Of a stretch of 64,000 bases of DNA, positions 1-10,770 are shown piece after piece (within the stretch, counting starts at the first letter, position 1; the number at the start of each line of letters is the position of its first letter). The notes beneath the pieces were generated by a model. That model had not been told where the DNA came from. It saw only the letters and a list, made by a program, of their open reading frames with translations, and ran no database searches. Where the stretch lies: NCBI GenBank assembly GCA_963575745.1, contig CAUYUJ010019604.1, forward strand, positions 668,776 through 732,775, given 5' to 3'. The DNA comes from Prorocentrum cordatum. Lineage: Eukaryota > Sar > Dinophyceae > Prorocentrales > Prorocentraceae. A program made the translations under genes and the position numbers.

Positions 1-540
1 GTGTTCCTTCTTACTTCACTTTGCAGCTGAGGCTACACTGACTTTAAGCTCAGCTGCCTGCAGACTTAAGGCATAAAGGAGTAAAAGGGTGACGGATTCT
101 TTTCCTCTGTTCCCGAGTCCTACCCTCACGGGCGGGATTCGGGACGGGGGGTGTGCATAGAACCCGTGTAATACCCTCATATATACTCCTTATCCTTACC
201 TCTCCTACGCCTGGCCGTTTGGGCTCAGGTATTGAGACATATCGATCGGACCTTTGATCGTGCAGGAGGGAAAGACATATATCTATCCCTCCTTCTCTCT
301 ACCAACGGATCAGGGGTTCTGTACCCTTGTACTTCAACCCCATACACAGCTGTCGGTACGCAGACACATCACATACTACAATACATTAGCAATCATAGCA
401 TACTTCGCTGGAGCTGGCATGCAACTACCGCGGCATACCACTAACTAGTATACATAGTTTTCGTGGACAACTGCTACCCATCCATATCATAACACTTCGC
501 ATGATATTAGTAACCCATCGATCCTCATCAATAGATAGTT
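1..540. other. No gene recognised
   Basis: Short ORFs only, none with a recognisable domain. The one structure seen is a 9-bp inverted repeat, GCAGCTGAG at 23-31 and CTCAGCTGC at 49-57, with a 17-nt spacer. Its function is unknown. Confidence 0.5.
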
Positions 541-830
541 GGTGAGTGCACCACGAAGGAAGTGGCAAAATAATTCCTACGCCACCCCCATCACCTCTCA
601 AACGCCAGCAGAGCTCCCCAAAGGCCTTCGGGACGGCGAGGCCCCAGGAAGCCTCACCGAACAGGCTCTCATGGAGCCCCTGTGCCCCGAGATCCACGAG
701 GTCCTCATCGGGCGAGGCCTGCGAGGTCGCCCCTGGGAAGCCCCTGAGAGGCCCGGTGTTTCAAGCCACCCTTGGCTCGTGGGCGAGCCTCATCAGTCTG
801 CCGAGGCCCTCGGGAGATTCTTGACCCCCA

Positions 831-1041
831 GGACTCGGGCAGCCACTTCGAGGGCAAGACCAAGCGCAAGCCCGAGGTCGCGTCGGCGCAGAACTCCCGC
901 GCGCCCAAGCCGAAGAAGTTCGCGAGGGCGAACGGCCAGCCAAAGCCTGCGCCGAAGCACCCGAAGGCAGCGGCAGTCATTCGCGCGCCTGGGTTCAAAG
1001 ACAAGGGCGGCGAGCGTAGCAGCTCATCTTCGGAGTCTTGA
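831..1041 (+). CDS. Possible terminal exon of a Lys/Pro-rich protein
   Basis: This is an open frame ending in TGA at 1039-1041, read from just after a pyrimidine-rich run ending in CCCCAG that could be a splice acceptor. The peptide is basic and Pro/Lys-rich, with repeated PKPKK-like and KPAPK-like segments, and ends in a serine run (SSSSSES). I recognise no domain. The lysine-rich composition differs from the Ala/Arg/Gly composition that GC-rich non-coding DNA gives in the other frames here, and that is the main reason to list it. The upstream exon is not identifiable: the same frame has a TGA near 745. It could equally be chance coding in GC-rich DNA. Confidence 0.3.
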
Positions 1042-1469
1042 GGCTCGATGGGTATGAAGAGTGTGCCAGCGCTGCTCGTCGGACGTCGCCCCTGGGGGCA
1101 ACTTCGAGGCCAGCGGGCTGCAGGCCGACGCCGCGGTGAATTTGGCCGCCGGGCGAGGCGCAGCTGCATTCGGTTTCGTGAAATGCGGCAGGCTGGGCCC
1201 AACCCGTTTCCAGGGGCGTGGCGCCCTGGGCCGCGCGACGAGGGCGTCGCGTGGCACAGGTGTTTTGCGCTGCCCTGGGGCCCCAGTCGCAGAGGAAAAG
1301 GAAAGAGCCCGTGGCTGGATCCATCAGCAGCGCAACAGTTCGCGTCTTGTCGACGTTGCTGACCTGGGGCCCCAAGGCGAGTAGCTAGCTTCTTTGCGTT
1401 CCGTTTTCTTCTACTTATCCTTCCGCCCCGCGCCTCCCCTTCTCGATGATATCGGCGCCCCAGCGCAAA
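1042..1469. other. GC-rich stretch, no supported gene
   Basis: All six frames are largely open because of base composition. No domain, repeat or RNA gene is recognised. Confidence 0.4.
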
Positions 1470-1511
1470 GATAAAAGAAGTGTTCCCCCCAAGGGGAACA
1501 CATCTTTTATT
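1470..1511. repeat. Near-perfect 40-nt hairpin
   Basis: The arm at 1471-1488 (ATAAAAGAAGTGTTCCCC) pairs with 1493-1510 (GGGGAACACATCTTTTAT) across a 4-nt loop (CCAA). Only one A/A mismatch interrupts 18 positions. It could be a small foldback element, a structured RNA or a terminator-like signal. No flanking duplication was recognised. Both strands would fold. Confidence 0.8.
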
Positions 1512-1941
1512 ATCCTCATCCCTCCTCCCTCCCTCCTCCTCCTCCTCCTCGTCCGCCTCCTCGCGCCCTGCCTCTGGCGCAGAGACCTCGCCAGACACGT
1601 CGCAAAATCTGCTAAACCAATCCCTGCAACCGTCGTGGCAATGTCACCGTCGTTGACGCTGCAAGCGCTCTTGCAAGCCACGGATCACTGCGACGGGGGT
1701 GCACCCCGCAATTGCGGATAAGAGTGCGGGGGCGGGTTGGCCAGCGCGGTGTTTGCGACCCGCCCGCGGCTCTTGTCGTGGAAGGCTCTCTGCGTGGGAT
1801 CTCGGGGGCGGGGCGCGACTCAAGAACAAAAGCGCCCCGGGGATCTTTCAATTGAACCCGGGGGCTATTCCGGGAGTCGCTTTGGCTATCTTGGGGGCCT
1901 CCTGGGCCGTCTCCAGCATTCAGAAACAAAAATGCAACATT

Positions 1942-2103
1942 GAGGGCTCTAGGAGACTGAGGGCTCTGAGGACTGAGGGCTCAATGGGACTGAGGATTAG
2001 GGGGCTGAGGACTACTGAGAACGCTGAGGGCCGTAGGGGACTGAGGACTCCAGGGGCCTGAAAACTAGGGGGCTGGGGGCTCTAGGGGATTGAGGACTCT
2101 AGG
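1942..2103 (+). repeat. Degenerate GGACTGAGG/GGGCTCTAG minisatellite
   Basis: The words ACTGAGG, GGGCTCTAG and GGGGACTGAGGACTC recur at irregular spacing of about 10-20 bp. There is no coding potential beyond what the repeat imposes. Confidence 0.7.
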
Positions 2104-2221
2104 ATCTGGTATCAGAGGAACATGGCCAGAATGCAACGTCGAGATCTCTATTGGGATTGCAGACTGCAGGGGGCCTTGGCACGGTTCGAAGAGACACTTC
2201 GATTCTGAAAGGATTCCATCC

Positions 2222-2420
2222 GTAGAGGCCTCCTAGATGGGGTCCGCGTAGATGGGGTCGAATGATGCCGCCGCGTCGCCGACGCATCGTCGATGCATCG
2301 GCGATGTATCGGCGATGCAACGTCGGCGTCGGCGCGAAGCAAATCAGGCTCCACATCGAGCCGCATCGACGACGCATCGGTGACGCAGCGCGATCCTCCG
2401 ACCCCATCTGCTCCGACCCC
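2222..2420 (+). repeat. GATGGGGTC and CGACGCATCG short repeats
   Basis: Several near-copies of TAGATGGGGTC occur around 2235-2260. They are followed by palindromic CGATGCATCG/CGACGCATCG words, and then CCGACCCCATCTG words that are reverse complements of the first set. The two outer groups therefore form an inverted arrangement around the CGATGCATCG core. Confidence 0.6.
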
Positions 2421-2663
2421 ATCTGGGAGGTCTAGAGCCCGCCGGCCATTTGCAGCGACAGCTCCTCCGGCGGGGCGCGGCCAACAGCCACGAAGCCGCC
2501 CCGCCCCCTGAAATCTTTCAGGCGGCCGCGGCCCGTGTCGCGAGTGGCCCTGCAGAGGGCGAAACTCGCTGCTGCTCCAGTGGGCGCGGCGACGGCCCGC
2601 GTTGTTTAGAACCACTTGGCCCTGCCCACAATGGCGGAGGAGGAGGAATAGAGGGTAGGATCG

Positions 2664-2732
2664 GGGGGGGGGAGTGTGGGGGGGGGGGGGGGGGGGCGGG
2701 GATTGGGAGAAGGCGGGGGGGGGGGGAACGAT
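2664..2732 (+). repeat. Poly-G tracts
   Basis: G runs of up to about 18 nt are interrupted by single bases. This is low-complexity DNA, likely polymorphic and error-prone in sequencing. Confidence 0.8.
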
Positions 2733-2785
2733 GAAGGAGGGAGAATGATGACGGGGAAGCCCGCAAGGTCGAGAATGGAATTCCA

Positions 2786-3318
2786 TTGAGGAAGCGCCTC
2801 GTCGGCATGTTCTTAGCTGGCGAGCTCGCAGCCGCGCTCTTGGTCGAGCTTTGCAGTTTGATGACCAGGGCTGGCGCGCATGGAGTTCAGGACTTTGGTA
2901 AACCGCTCGCCCATTCCAAGAACGCAGCCAAACGAGTGGCGAGATTGATCGGACTGGACATTGTTCAAGAGGAATGCCTGCAGGAGTACAGCGTCCCTCG
3001 ACGCGCTGGGAAAGGACAGATGTCGAGGTGGGAACCAATGGCGTTCGTTCCTGTCCACGAAGCCCTCAGTCGCAGCTTTTCCCGCCACCCGCAGGAATAT
3101 TTCAAGCGCCTTGGAGGCCCCGATAGTCTAGCAGCAGTTTTCACGGTCGCCCGAGTGTTCGACGCTATGGGGCACCGAGGTGCATCCCGCTCCGCATGTT
3201 CGTAGATGGAGCTAAGCTGGACGAACAAGCATCGCGATTAAACATGACTGTGGCTTCGCAGCTCCGCCTGCCGCTTCGGCTGCCAGTGAATCTCGGACGC
3301 GGTTCATTTTTCGTTTGA
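2786..3318 (+). pseudogene. Dinoflagellate multicopy protein family, N-terminal part (broken)
   Basis: From about 2807, frame 2 reads LAGELAAALLVELCSL, a basic stretch and then VPVHEAL. From about 3120 the similarity continues in frame 1 with PLRMFVDGAKLDEQ and stops at TGA 3316-3318. I recall this order (LAGEL, a basic segment, V-P-x-HEAL, then PL-x-x-FVDG) from large families of hypothetical proteins in dinoflagellate genomes; that is memory, not a search. The one-base shift near 3120-3140 breaks the frame. Later segments of the same protein follow at 3615-4367 and 4321-5241 on the same strand. Function is unknown; high copy number suggests a mobile or retroposed origin. Confidence 0.55.
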
Positions 3319-3614
3319 ACGAGTTGAAACAAGCAAAGCAAAGCAAGCATAGTAGATGCAGTGATGATGGGTTGCGCACGCAAACATAGTAGATGCAGTG
3401 ATGTTGGGGCGAAGCAACATCAAGTGACATGGGACTGCGTACATAATGCCGAAATACAGAACACTGATCAAAACGAACATAATATATGATATGGGGAGGG
3501 CGAACTATTTGGAGTTAGCGCGGGCGCCAGCACGACGACGACGACGACGGCGACGACGACGACCGACTCCCAGGTTGGCACCCCTGCGGTGCGCGGATTT
3601 TTGTTTCTGGCGCA
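3319..3614. other. Intervening non-coding segment
   Basis: It lies between two parts of the same broken gene and may be an intron or an insertion. It holds a 19-bp direct repeat, CATAGTAGATGCAGTGATG, at 3348-3366 and 3385-3403, and a CGA-rich microsatellite at about 3534-3562. Confidence 0.5.
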
Positions 3615-4367
3615 CACCGCAGTAGGCGGGTGCCTTTCGCTGCGGTGCACACCAGGAGTTTCTGCAAGTGCGGATGCAGGGGGACTCACACCCTGCAGCG
3701 CGCGTGGGAGGTAGCTGCAAATTTCTTTCGAATTAGCTTAGGTGGGTACTGGCCAGCGCATAGTTTTTCGGGTTCGCCGCGGGGCGTGACGAGCGCTCGA
3801 GGGAAGCTCGCCGGGAAGCCCTTGTTTGAACACAATGGTGTTCATTAGCATGGCGTTTTTATTGAGATTTCTTGTGATTTAGATGAGTACGCCAAATATC
3901 TGGGCCTACCGCACTACGGTGCAAAGAACCCGTGCATAAGATGTCCCAGGCCTCTGCAGTCCTTGGGTGATCTGTCCGTCGAGTCCAGGAAGCGATCTCA
4001 CCAATGGGTTGCCGATTCCGCTGAATCAAGCCTGTCGTTCTACGACGTGGATGACGCACACGTTCAACGCTTGCTGGATGGCATCGAAGGCAACAGGAGA
4101 CTCGGTGGCCAGGTTGTTGAACAAGCACGTTTGCTTCAAGATATCTCGCCAGGGATTCAAAATTTCGATCGGATTGAACCTGCAATACTGGGGTTTTCAA
4201 GCGTGGTACATGGCGACCGTTGTTCAGATTTCCCACCAGAGCGGCGGGAAATACCTGTCTATCGGCGGGCACCCGGCCTCTTGTTGTTTTTCGCCAGGCT
4301 TCTCTCGGTTGCAGGCGTGAGTGAGGGCGGGCGCGCCGCATTTAACATTAAGCATGTTCATATTTGA
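3615..4367 (+). pseudogene. Dinoflagellate multicopy protein family, middle part (broken)
   Basis: Frame 0 reads FCKCGCRGTHTLQRAWEVAA, a cysteine-rich CxCGCRG motif followed by a helix, and then GKLAGKPLFEHNGVH. A TAG follows at 3846-3848. The same frame resumes with FIEISCDLDEYAKYLGLPHY and KNPCIRCP, a second Cys pair, then AHVQRLLDGI and FDRIEP. This order (CxCGCRG, DL-x-x-Y...LGLPH, PC-x-x-C) is what I recall for the family. One in-frame stop separates the two Cys motifs. After about 4310 the continuing similarity is in frame 1. The Cys pairs suggest metal binding. Transcription or function cannot be judged. Confidence 0.6.
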
Positions 4368-5241
4368 CTCTATGCACGTGCTGGAGCTCGGGCTTCTACA
4401 CAACCTGTTGGGCTGCGCACTAACGGACCTCATCCAGAACAATTTCTTCGGCCAGTTGCGGGAGAAAAACAATGGCCCTACAGATGCAACCTTGACGGAG
4501 AATTTGAAAAATTTGCATCGGCGCCGCGGTCAGATGGGCCGAAACTTGCCCCTTGGACTCCAACCGAAAACCACTGACAAAAGGTTCGGGGATGATGGGC
4601 AAACGGGGCCAGGGGGGATGGAGGAAGGGCAGGAATTGGAAGAGGAGGGGGGCAGGACTAGGATGAGAAGCTTGAGGTTCGCGGTTGGAATTTGGGGCGC
4701 CATGGTCGAGCCATCCCTCCCAGGTATTGAACAGAGTTTGCGTCTTACGAACATCGCTGTCAGCACGTGCGGGAGTCCAAAGGAACCGTGCATGGCCAGG
4801 ATCAAAACAGCCAAAACTAAGGTGTTGCGGGGGTGGGTGACAGATATCATGAACCTTCATGGTGGGGCCACCCTACTGAATGAAAACGCGGATATAGACA
4901 ACATGGGGTCTGATCTACTCACGCGTTGTGAGAAAATTGTTGAGTTCGATGCTGTCTTTGCAGGCGAGGCTAGAGTCGTCAGCGCAGATGCTTATCTTCA
5001 GTTAGACGCATGCGCCGGCGATTTTTCAGTAGCTTGGGTCGCAGCTGGCGGCGCAACGACAGCGAAGTTTCAAATTTTCGAACCCCACCTTGTTCAGCAG
5101 ATGCGGGAATTCGGGAATTGCCTACATACGCACAACTATTTAGATGAAAGCGAACAGTTCGCTAGTAAACAGCGGAGCAAGTTCATCAACCGTGGCCAGA
5201 CCTACGGGACAAAAAACACATTTAAGCAAATTGTATGCTGA
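4321..5241 (+). pseudogene. Dinoflagellate multicopy protein family, C-terminal part
   Basis: A 306-codon open frame. Near its start it reads FIFDSMHVLELGLLHNLLG, matching the D-x-(L/M)-H-x-(L)-x-LG signature I recall for this family. The middle holds an acidic Gly/Glu-rich stretch, possibly family-specific or insertion-derived. The end reads FEPHLVQQMREFGNCLHTHN, similar to the conserved C-terminal helix region followed by a Tyr/Asp-rich segment. It overlaps the previous segment by a few codons in a different frame, so a one-base shift lies near 4310-4340. It is the longest undamaged piece of this copy. Nothing in it shows an enzyme active site with certainty. Confidence 0.55.
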
Positions 5242-5879
5242 GTTCATGGCTGCTGATTATTACTGAGCGGAGTGCGGGCGCACTGAACATATCGAAGAAA
5301 CGATTGATGAGGATGATATGGAAGAGTAGTTAGAGGAGGGGGAAGGAGAAAGGAGGGGGAGGAGGAGGAGGAGGAGGAGGAGGAGGAGGACGACAATGAG
5401 GCGGAAGACGACGACTACAGTCGACCTCCACGTCGTGCAAGAATTGTTTGGGAATGGCGCGCGCGGACGCTTCGCTACCGCCGCCCCGGCGGCCCCGCCG
5501 CCACCGCCGCCCCGCCGCCGAGGGGGGCCGACCCGCTCCGCGCGGGAGGAGGAGGAGGAGCAGGAGGAGGAGGGGGAAGAGAAATTACAAGGCGGAAGGA
5601 AGGAGGGGAGGACCTTCAACAGGCTTCGCGAGACCTCTGGAGGCTTTCTGAGACCTTTTCTTCATCCAGCCGATGCTCCTTCCTAACCCGAATCCTCCTC
5701 TCGCGCAGCGAGGAGGCTCTCGCGCTGGCCCTCGAAAGGGCGCGCCTCCTCTTGCTCGGGCGCGGGGGGGGGGGGGGGGGGGGGGCCGAACCCCCTCGGC
5801 GCGGCGCGGGCGCGAGCCTGCGCGTCAGGGCCCGTCGACTGGGCCGCTTCATTCGCACCCTTCGCCCCCTTCTCCGCCT
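5242..5879. other. GC-rich, GGA- and G-run-rich spacer
   Basis: Contains a GGA/GAG microsatellite at about 5336-5400, another GGA stretch at 5545-5580, and an uninterrupted G run at about 5767-5783. No gene is supported. Confidence 0.6.
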
Positions 5880-7180
5880 ACTCTTCTTCCGCGTCCTCCT
5901 CCTTCCTCATCCTCCTCCTCCCCCTCCCCCTCCTCCTCCTCATTCTCCTCCGCTCCGCCTCTTGCTCCTCCTCCTGCTCCTCTTCCTCCTCCTCCTCGTC
6001 CTCGTCCTCGTCCTCCTCCCCCTCTTCCTCCTGGTTGACTTTGTCACATGGCCATGCTCGTACTCAAACTCTTCGTCCTCATCCTCCTACTCCTCCCCTA
6101 TGCTACTCCTCAGGTTATTCCTCAGATTACTCCTCAAATCATTCCTCCTAGTCCTCCTCCTATTCCTTCTCCTATTCATCTTCCGATTCCTCCTCCTATC
6201 CCTCCTTCTGTTCCTCCTCCTATTCCTCCTCATATTCCTCCTCCTCCTCCTACGCCTCATCGTAATCATTCTCCTATTCCTCTTCCGACTCCTCCTATTA
6301 CTATAGCCTCGGATTCCTCCTCATGCCTCCTCCAATTGCTCTTCCTACCCCTCCTCCTATGCCTCCTAATATTCATCCTCTTATTATTCCTCGGTTTCTT
6401 CCTCGTATTCCCCCTCCTAGTCCGCCTCATATCCCTCCTCATATTCCTCCTCCTATTACCCCTCCTTGCTACTCACCCTGCCTATCCCTCCCTCCTATTC
6501 ACCCCCTCCTTTTCCTGTTCCTCCGTCCTATTCCTCCTTCGATTCCTTCTCAGATTCCTCATCGGTTCATCAGATTCCTCATCTTGTTCCTCCGATTATT
6601 CATCTTGTTCCTCCTCTTATGTTTCCTCCTATTCCTCTTGCCACGTCCTCCTTCTATTCATAATCCCCCTCCTGTATGTCCTCGGATTTTCCATGAGATT
6701 CCTCATCCTATTCCCTATTCGTAGTGCTCCCCCTATTCCTCCGCCTATAGTCCTCCTCCGATTCCTCTTCCTAGTCCTCCTCCTAGTCTTCCTCTCGTTC
6801 CTTCTCTGATTCCTACTCATATTCCTCCTCGCGTTCCTCATCCTATTCCTCCTCTCCTCCTCTTCCCCTCATGTTCCTCCTCCTATTCCTCCTCCTATAT
6901 TCCTCCTACATTCCTTCTCCTATTCCTGGTTCTGCCCTTATTATTATCCTCCGACTCCTCCTCAGAATCCTCTTCCTATTCCTCCTCATTTTCCTCCTCC
7001 TATTCCTCCTCCTAGTCGTCATCCTAGTCCTCCTCGAATTTCTTGTCCTATTCCTCTCCTAACGCATTCCTCCTCTCATTCCTCTTACGGTTCCTTCTAT
7101 TCATCCTCCCATTCATCATCAGATTCCCCACTCGCGTTCCTCCTCCTATTCCTCATCCCTCATGCTTATGTTCCCTACTC
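5880..7180 (+). repeat. 1.3-kb degenerate pyrimidine repeat (CTCCTATTC-like)
   Basis: The plus strand is almost all C and T, built from CCTCCTATTCCT-type words with many single-base changes; the 5' part is pure CTC. Spacing of CTATTC words is mostly multiples of 3, so all frames stay open and give artefact peptides rich in Leu/Pro/Ser. Long polypurine-polypyrimidine tracts of this kind can form triplex DNA. Confidence 0.85.
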
Positions 7181-7506
7181 ATCGTTATTATTTCTTCTAT
7201 TATGGCCAAGCGTTGCTTATAATATGTTTGATCATCATTAGGGCTGTGCACAGCGGGAGCAGCACTGCCTTGAGGGAGCCCCCCCAATAGGACAGACTAC
7301 GTATATTCGGCCTGCACATATACGATTCATATTCCTCTTCGGCCGCATCTTCAAATATTCATCACCAACTTAACGAAATCCATGCGATCTCATGTATCTA
7401 TCAGAAGCCCATACGAATCATGAGTAACCCTCATGCAAAAACGCTGAAAAACCAACCTTCCACACCTTCTACATGGAAGATATGGAGGACGCAGGTCGAG
7501 GGAACG
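7181..7506. other. Spacer without gene
   Basis: AT-richer than its surroundings. No repeat or coding signal is recognised. Confidence 0.4.
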
Positions 7507-7855
7507 CACTTCGTGGTCTTCGAGTTCCCAGAATTCCATTCCTGGGCATGATTTTGAATGCCCGGAGCCAGCTGTAGGCCACTTCGTGTTCTTCGAGTTC
7601 CCAGAACTCCGTTTCTTGGCATGATTTTAAATACCCGGAGCCAACTGTAAGCCCTTTCGTGGTCTTCGAGTTCCCAGAATCCCATTCCTGGGCATGATTT
7701 TGAATGCCCGGAGCCAACTGTAGGCCACTTCGTGTTCTTCGAGTTCCCACAACTCCATTCCTGGGCATGATTTTGAATGCCCGTAGCCAACTGTAGGCCA
7801 TTTCGTGTTCTTAGAGTTCCCTGAACCCCATTCCCGGGCCACATTTTGAATGCTG
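7507..7855 (+). repeat. 73-bp minisatellite, about five copies
   Basis: The word TTCGTG(G/T)TCTTCGAGTT starts at 7510, 7583, 7656, 7729 and 7802, exactly 73 bp apart. The rest of each unit (CCAGAA..CCATTCCTGGGCATGATTTTGAATGCCCGGAGCC, split here) is conserved with scattered changes. Since 73 is not a multiple of three, each copy is read in a new frame, so the long minus-strand ORF across it is not a gene. Units 1 and 3 share GGTCTTC while 2 and 4 share GTTCTTC, hinting at a 146-bp dimer. Confidence 0.9.
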
Positions 7856-9285
7856 AGGCAGGCTGATGCTGAGGCTGAGGAAGCCTGCGGCTGAGGCAGA
7901 CTGAGGCTGAGGCCGAGGCTGAAGGCACACTGAGGCTGAGGCTGAAGCAGGCTGAGGCCGAGGCTGAGACAGGCTGCAGCTGAGGCCGAGGCAGGCTGAT
8001 GCTGAGGCAGGCTGAGGCTGAGGCTGAGGCTGATGCAGGCTGAGGCTGAGGCAGGCTGAGGCTGAGGCCGAGGCTGAAGGCAGACTGAGGCTGAGGCTGA
8101 AGCAGGCTGAGGCTGAGGCTGAGGCAGGCTGAGGCTGAGGCTGAGGCAGGCTGGTGCTGAGGCAGGCTGAGGCTGAGGCCGATGCAGGCTGAGGCTGAGG
8201 CAGGCTGAGGCCGAGGCCGGGGCTGAAGGCAGACTGCGGCTGAGGCTGAAGCAGGCTGAGGCTGAGGCTGAGGCAGGCTGAGGCTGAGGCTGAGGCGGGC
8301 TGATGCTGAGGCAAGCTGAGGCTGAGGCTGAGGCAGACTCAGGCTGAGGCAGGCTGAGGCCGAGGCTGATGGCAGATTGAGGCTGGGGCTGAAGCAGGCT
8401 GAGGCTGAGGCAGAGGCAGGCTGAGGCTGCGGCTGAGGCAGACTGATGCTGAGGCTGAGGCTGAGGCTGAGGCTGAGGCTGATGCAGGCTGAGGCTGAGG
8501 CAGGCTGAGGCTGAGGCCGAGGCTGAAGGCAGACTGAGGCTGAGGCTGAAGGCAGGCTGAGGCTGAGGCAGGCTGAGGCTGAGGCTGAGGCTGAGGCTGG
8601 CTGAGGCTGAGGCTGAGGCTCATGCAGGCGGAGGCTGAGGCAGGCTGAGCTGAGGCCGAGGCTGAAGGCAGACTGAGGCTGAGGCTGAAGCAGGCTGAGG
8701 CTGAGGCTGCAGGCTGAGGCTGAGGCTGGCTGAGGCTGAGGCTGAGGCTGATGGCTGAGGCTGCAGGCTGCTGAGGCCGAGGCTGAAGGCAGACTGAGGC
8801 TGAGGCTGAGGCTGGCTGAGGCTGAGGCAGGCTGAGGCTGAGGCTGAGGCTGAGGCAGGCTGAGGCTGAGGCTGAGGCTGAGGGAGGCTGAGGAGGCTGA
8901 AGGCACTGAGGCTGAGGCTGAAGGCTGAGGCTGAGGCTGAGGCAGGCTGAGGCTGAGGCTGAGGCAGGCTGATGCTGAGGCAGGCTGAGGCTGAGGCTGA
9001 GGCTGAGGCTGAGGCAGGCTGAGGCTGAGGCCGAGGCCGACGGCAGACGGCAGACTGAGGCTGAGGCTGAAGCAGGCCGAGGCTGAGGCAGATGCAGGCT
9101 GATGCTGAGGCTGAGGCAGGCTGATGCTGAGGCAGGCTGAGGCTGAGGCTGAGGCTGACGCAGGCTGAGGCTGAGGCAGGCTGAGGCCGAGGCTGAAGGC
9201 AGACTGATGCTGAGGCTGAAGCAGGCTGATGCTGAGGCTGAGGCCAGCTGAGGCTGAGGCTGAGGCAGGCTCAGGCTGAGGCTGT
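7853..9285 (+). repeat. CTGAGG hexamer array with higher-order structure
   Basis: About 1.4 kb of CTGAGG units interrupted by CAGG, CCGAGG and GATG variants. A marker block, GGCCGAGGCTGAAGGCAGAC or close variants, recurs near 7921, 8076, 8225, 8368, 8525, 8664, 8785, 9039 and 9195, giving a higher-order period of mostly 120-157 bp. Period 6 explains the long minus-strand frame of Ser-Ala-Leu-Pro-Gln; it is not treated as a gene. Confidence 0.9.
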
Positions 9286-10074
9286 GACTGCGACTGCCGT
9301 TGTCGCTGCCACTGTCATCGCGAATGCGACTACGGCTGCGAGAGCAGCAGAACTCTACAACTGGATTCTCATCTGAATCTTAAGGGGAATGCTTCCATAT
9401 ATGCTCTTACACATCGCTGTTAGGTTGCTTAGCCGGGATAATTCTTCCAGGAGGTTTGAATCGCGCATTTTGCTTTGGCGCCCCCCTCTCGCGCCGCGCG
9501 CCCACCCCCGCTCCTCGCCCCAGCGCCCCCCCCGCCCGCGCTCGCGGGGCGCGATTGAAAATGGCCGGCGCGACGGCGGACGTTCGAGGGCGCGCGAGGC
9601 GGCCGCGAAGATGCGACCGCGAAGGTACACGCGCGAACAAACAGCGCGAACATACTAGGGGTGCGCGAATGCGAAGGCGCAGGCTGCGATGGTAAAAGCG
9701 CGAAGATATTGCCCTTCGCAGATGATCCGCTTCTTTTCTCATTCCCTTTCTCTCTCCCCCCAGTCCCCCCCCTCGTCCTCCTACGCCTCCTCCTCCCTCC
9801 TCCCCCCCAGCCCGCCTCTCCGCGCCCTCCTTCTCATCCCCCTCCACCCCCCGCCTTTCTCCTCCGCCCCGCGACCCTGCTTTCCGCGGCCGTCGTCGCC
9901 CCCGTCGTTGCGACCGGCGCCGCCGCTGTCGCCGCCGTCTTCTCGGGCCCCTCGCGAGCGGCCTCGCGGCCCAATTGGGCCGCGGGGCCGAGTGGGCCGC
10001 GCGCCCGCGGACGGGCGCAGGGGCGGCGCCTTTGGCGGGCCTTTGAGCACGGGGCGGGATGCGTTCAGGGGTCG
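9286..10074. other. GC-rich unique DNA, no supported gene
   Basis: Long frames on both strands are Arg/Pro/Ala-rich and reflect composition. C-rich runs occur at 9760-9870. No domain is recognised. Confidence 0.4.
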
Positions 10075-10770
10075 TCGCCGTCGTCGTCGTCGCCGCGCAT
10101 CGTCGTCGGAGGCGGGGGGGGCCTTCGAGCGTGAAGTGTCTCTGCTCGTGTTGAATGCGTTTTTGGAAGTTACCGGCGGGGGTGGAACGGAGTCGCCGTC
10201 GTCGTCGTCGTCGTCGTCGTCTTTTCCAGCGTCGTCGTCGTCGTCGTCCGTTGCCCCCCCTTTCCTCCCCCCCCGGCCCCTCCGACCTCGCGCCCCCCGT
10301 TCCCCCCCCTGCCGCCCCCCTCCCCCCCTCCCCCCCCCGCTTCCTCTTCATTTGTTTTCCTTGTCGGAATGGTGCTCTCGCCCGAGAAACCGCCGCGCCG
10401 CGCTCCGCGGCCCCCGCGCGCGGCCATATCCCGAGGTCGGCAGTTTTGGACTTCGGCCGAGCACGGTCCAGCTGGGCCTGCTTCCCGCCAATCCCCGCGG
10501 GGTGGCGGATGGACCGGCAGGTGCGCGTCGTCGTCGTCGTCTGTCGTCGTCGTTTGTCGTCCTCGTCGTCGGTCGACGTTGTCGTTGTCGCGGGCGTGGT
10601 CTCGGTCGTCGCCGTCGCCGTCGCCGTCGTCATTTGCGCCGTGGTCGTCGTGATCGGCTGACGTCGCCGTCGTCGTCGAGGTCGTCGTCGTCGCTGGCCG
10701 ATGTCGCTGTCAGCGTCGTGGACGTCGTCGTCGTCGCGGTCGTCGTCGCTGTCGGTCGACGTCGTGGCCG
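10075..10770 (+). repeat. Clustered CGT/GTC trinucleotide tracts
   Basis: CGTCGTCGT runs occur at about 10076-10105, 10192-10250 and 10525-10770, separated by C-runs (10253-10345) and a short unique GC-rich piece. All frames stay open through these tracts. Confidence 0.8.

Noticed and set aside
5752-7062. Leu/Pro-rich ORFs that look like membrane proteins
   Set aside because: They are readings of a degenerate CTC/CTATTC pyrimidine tract; no real hydrophobic-segment pattern with loops is seen.
7431-8906. 491-codon minus-strand ORF of Ser-Ala-Leu-Pro-Gln
   Set aside because: It is the translation of the CTGAGG array and of the 73-bp repeat. Period 6 keeps frames open, and the 73-bp part changes frame at each unit.
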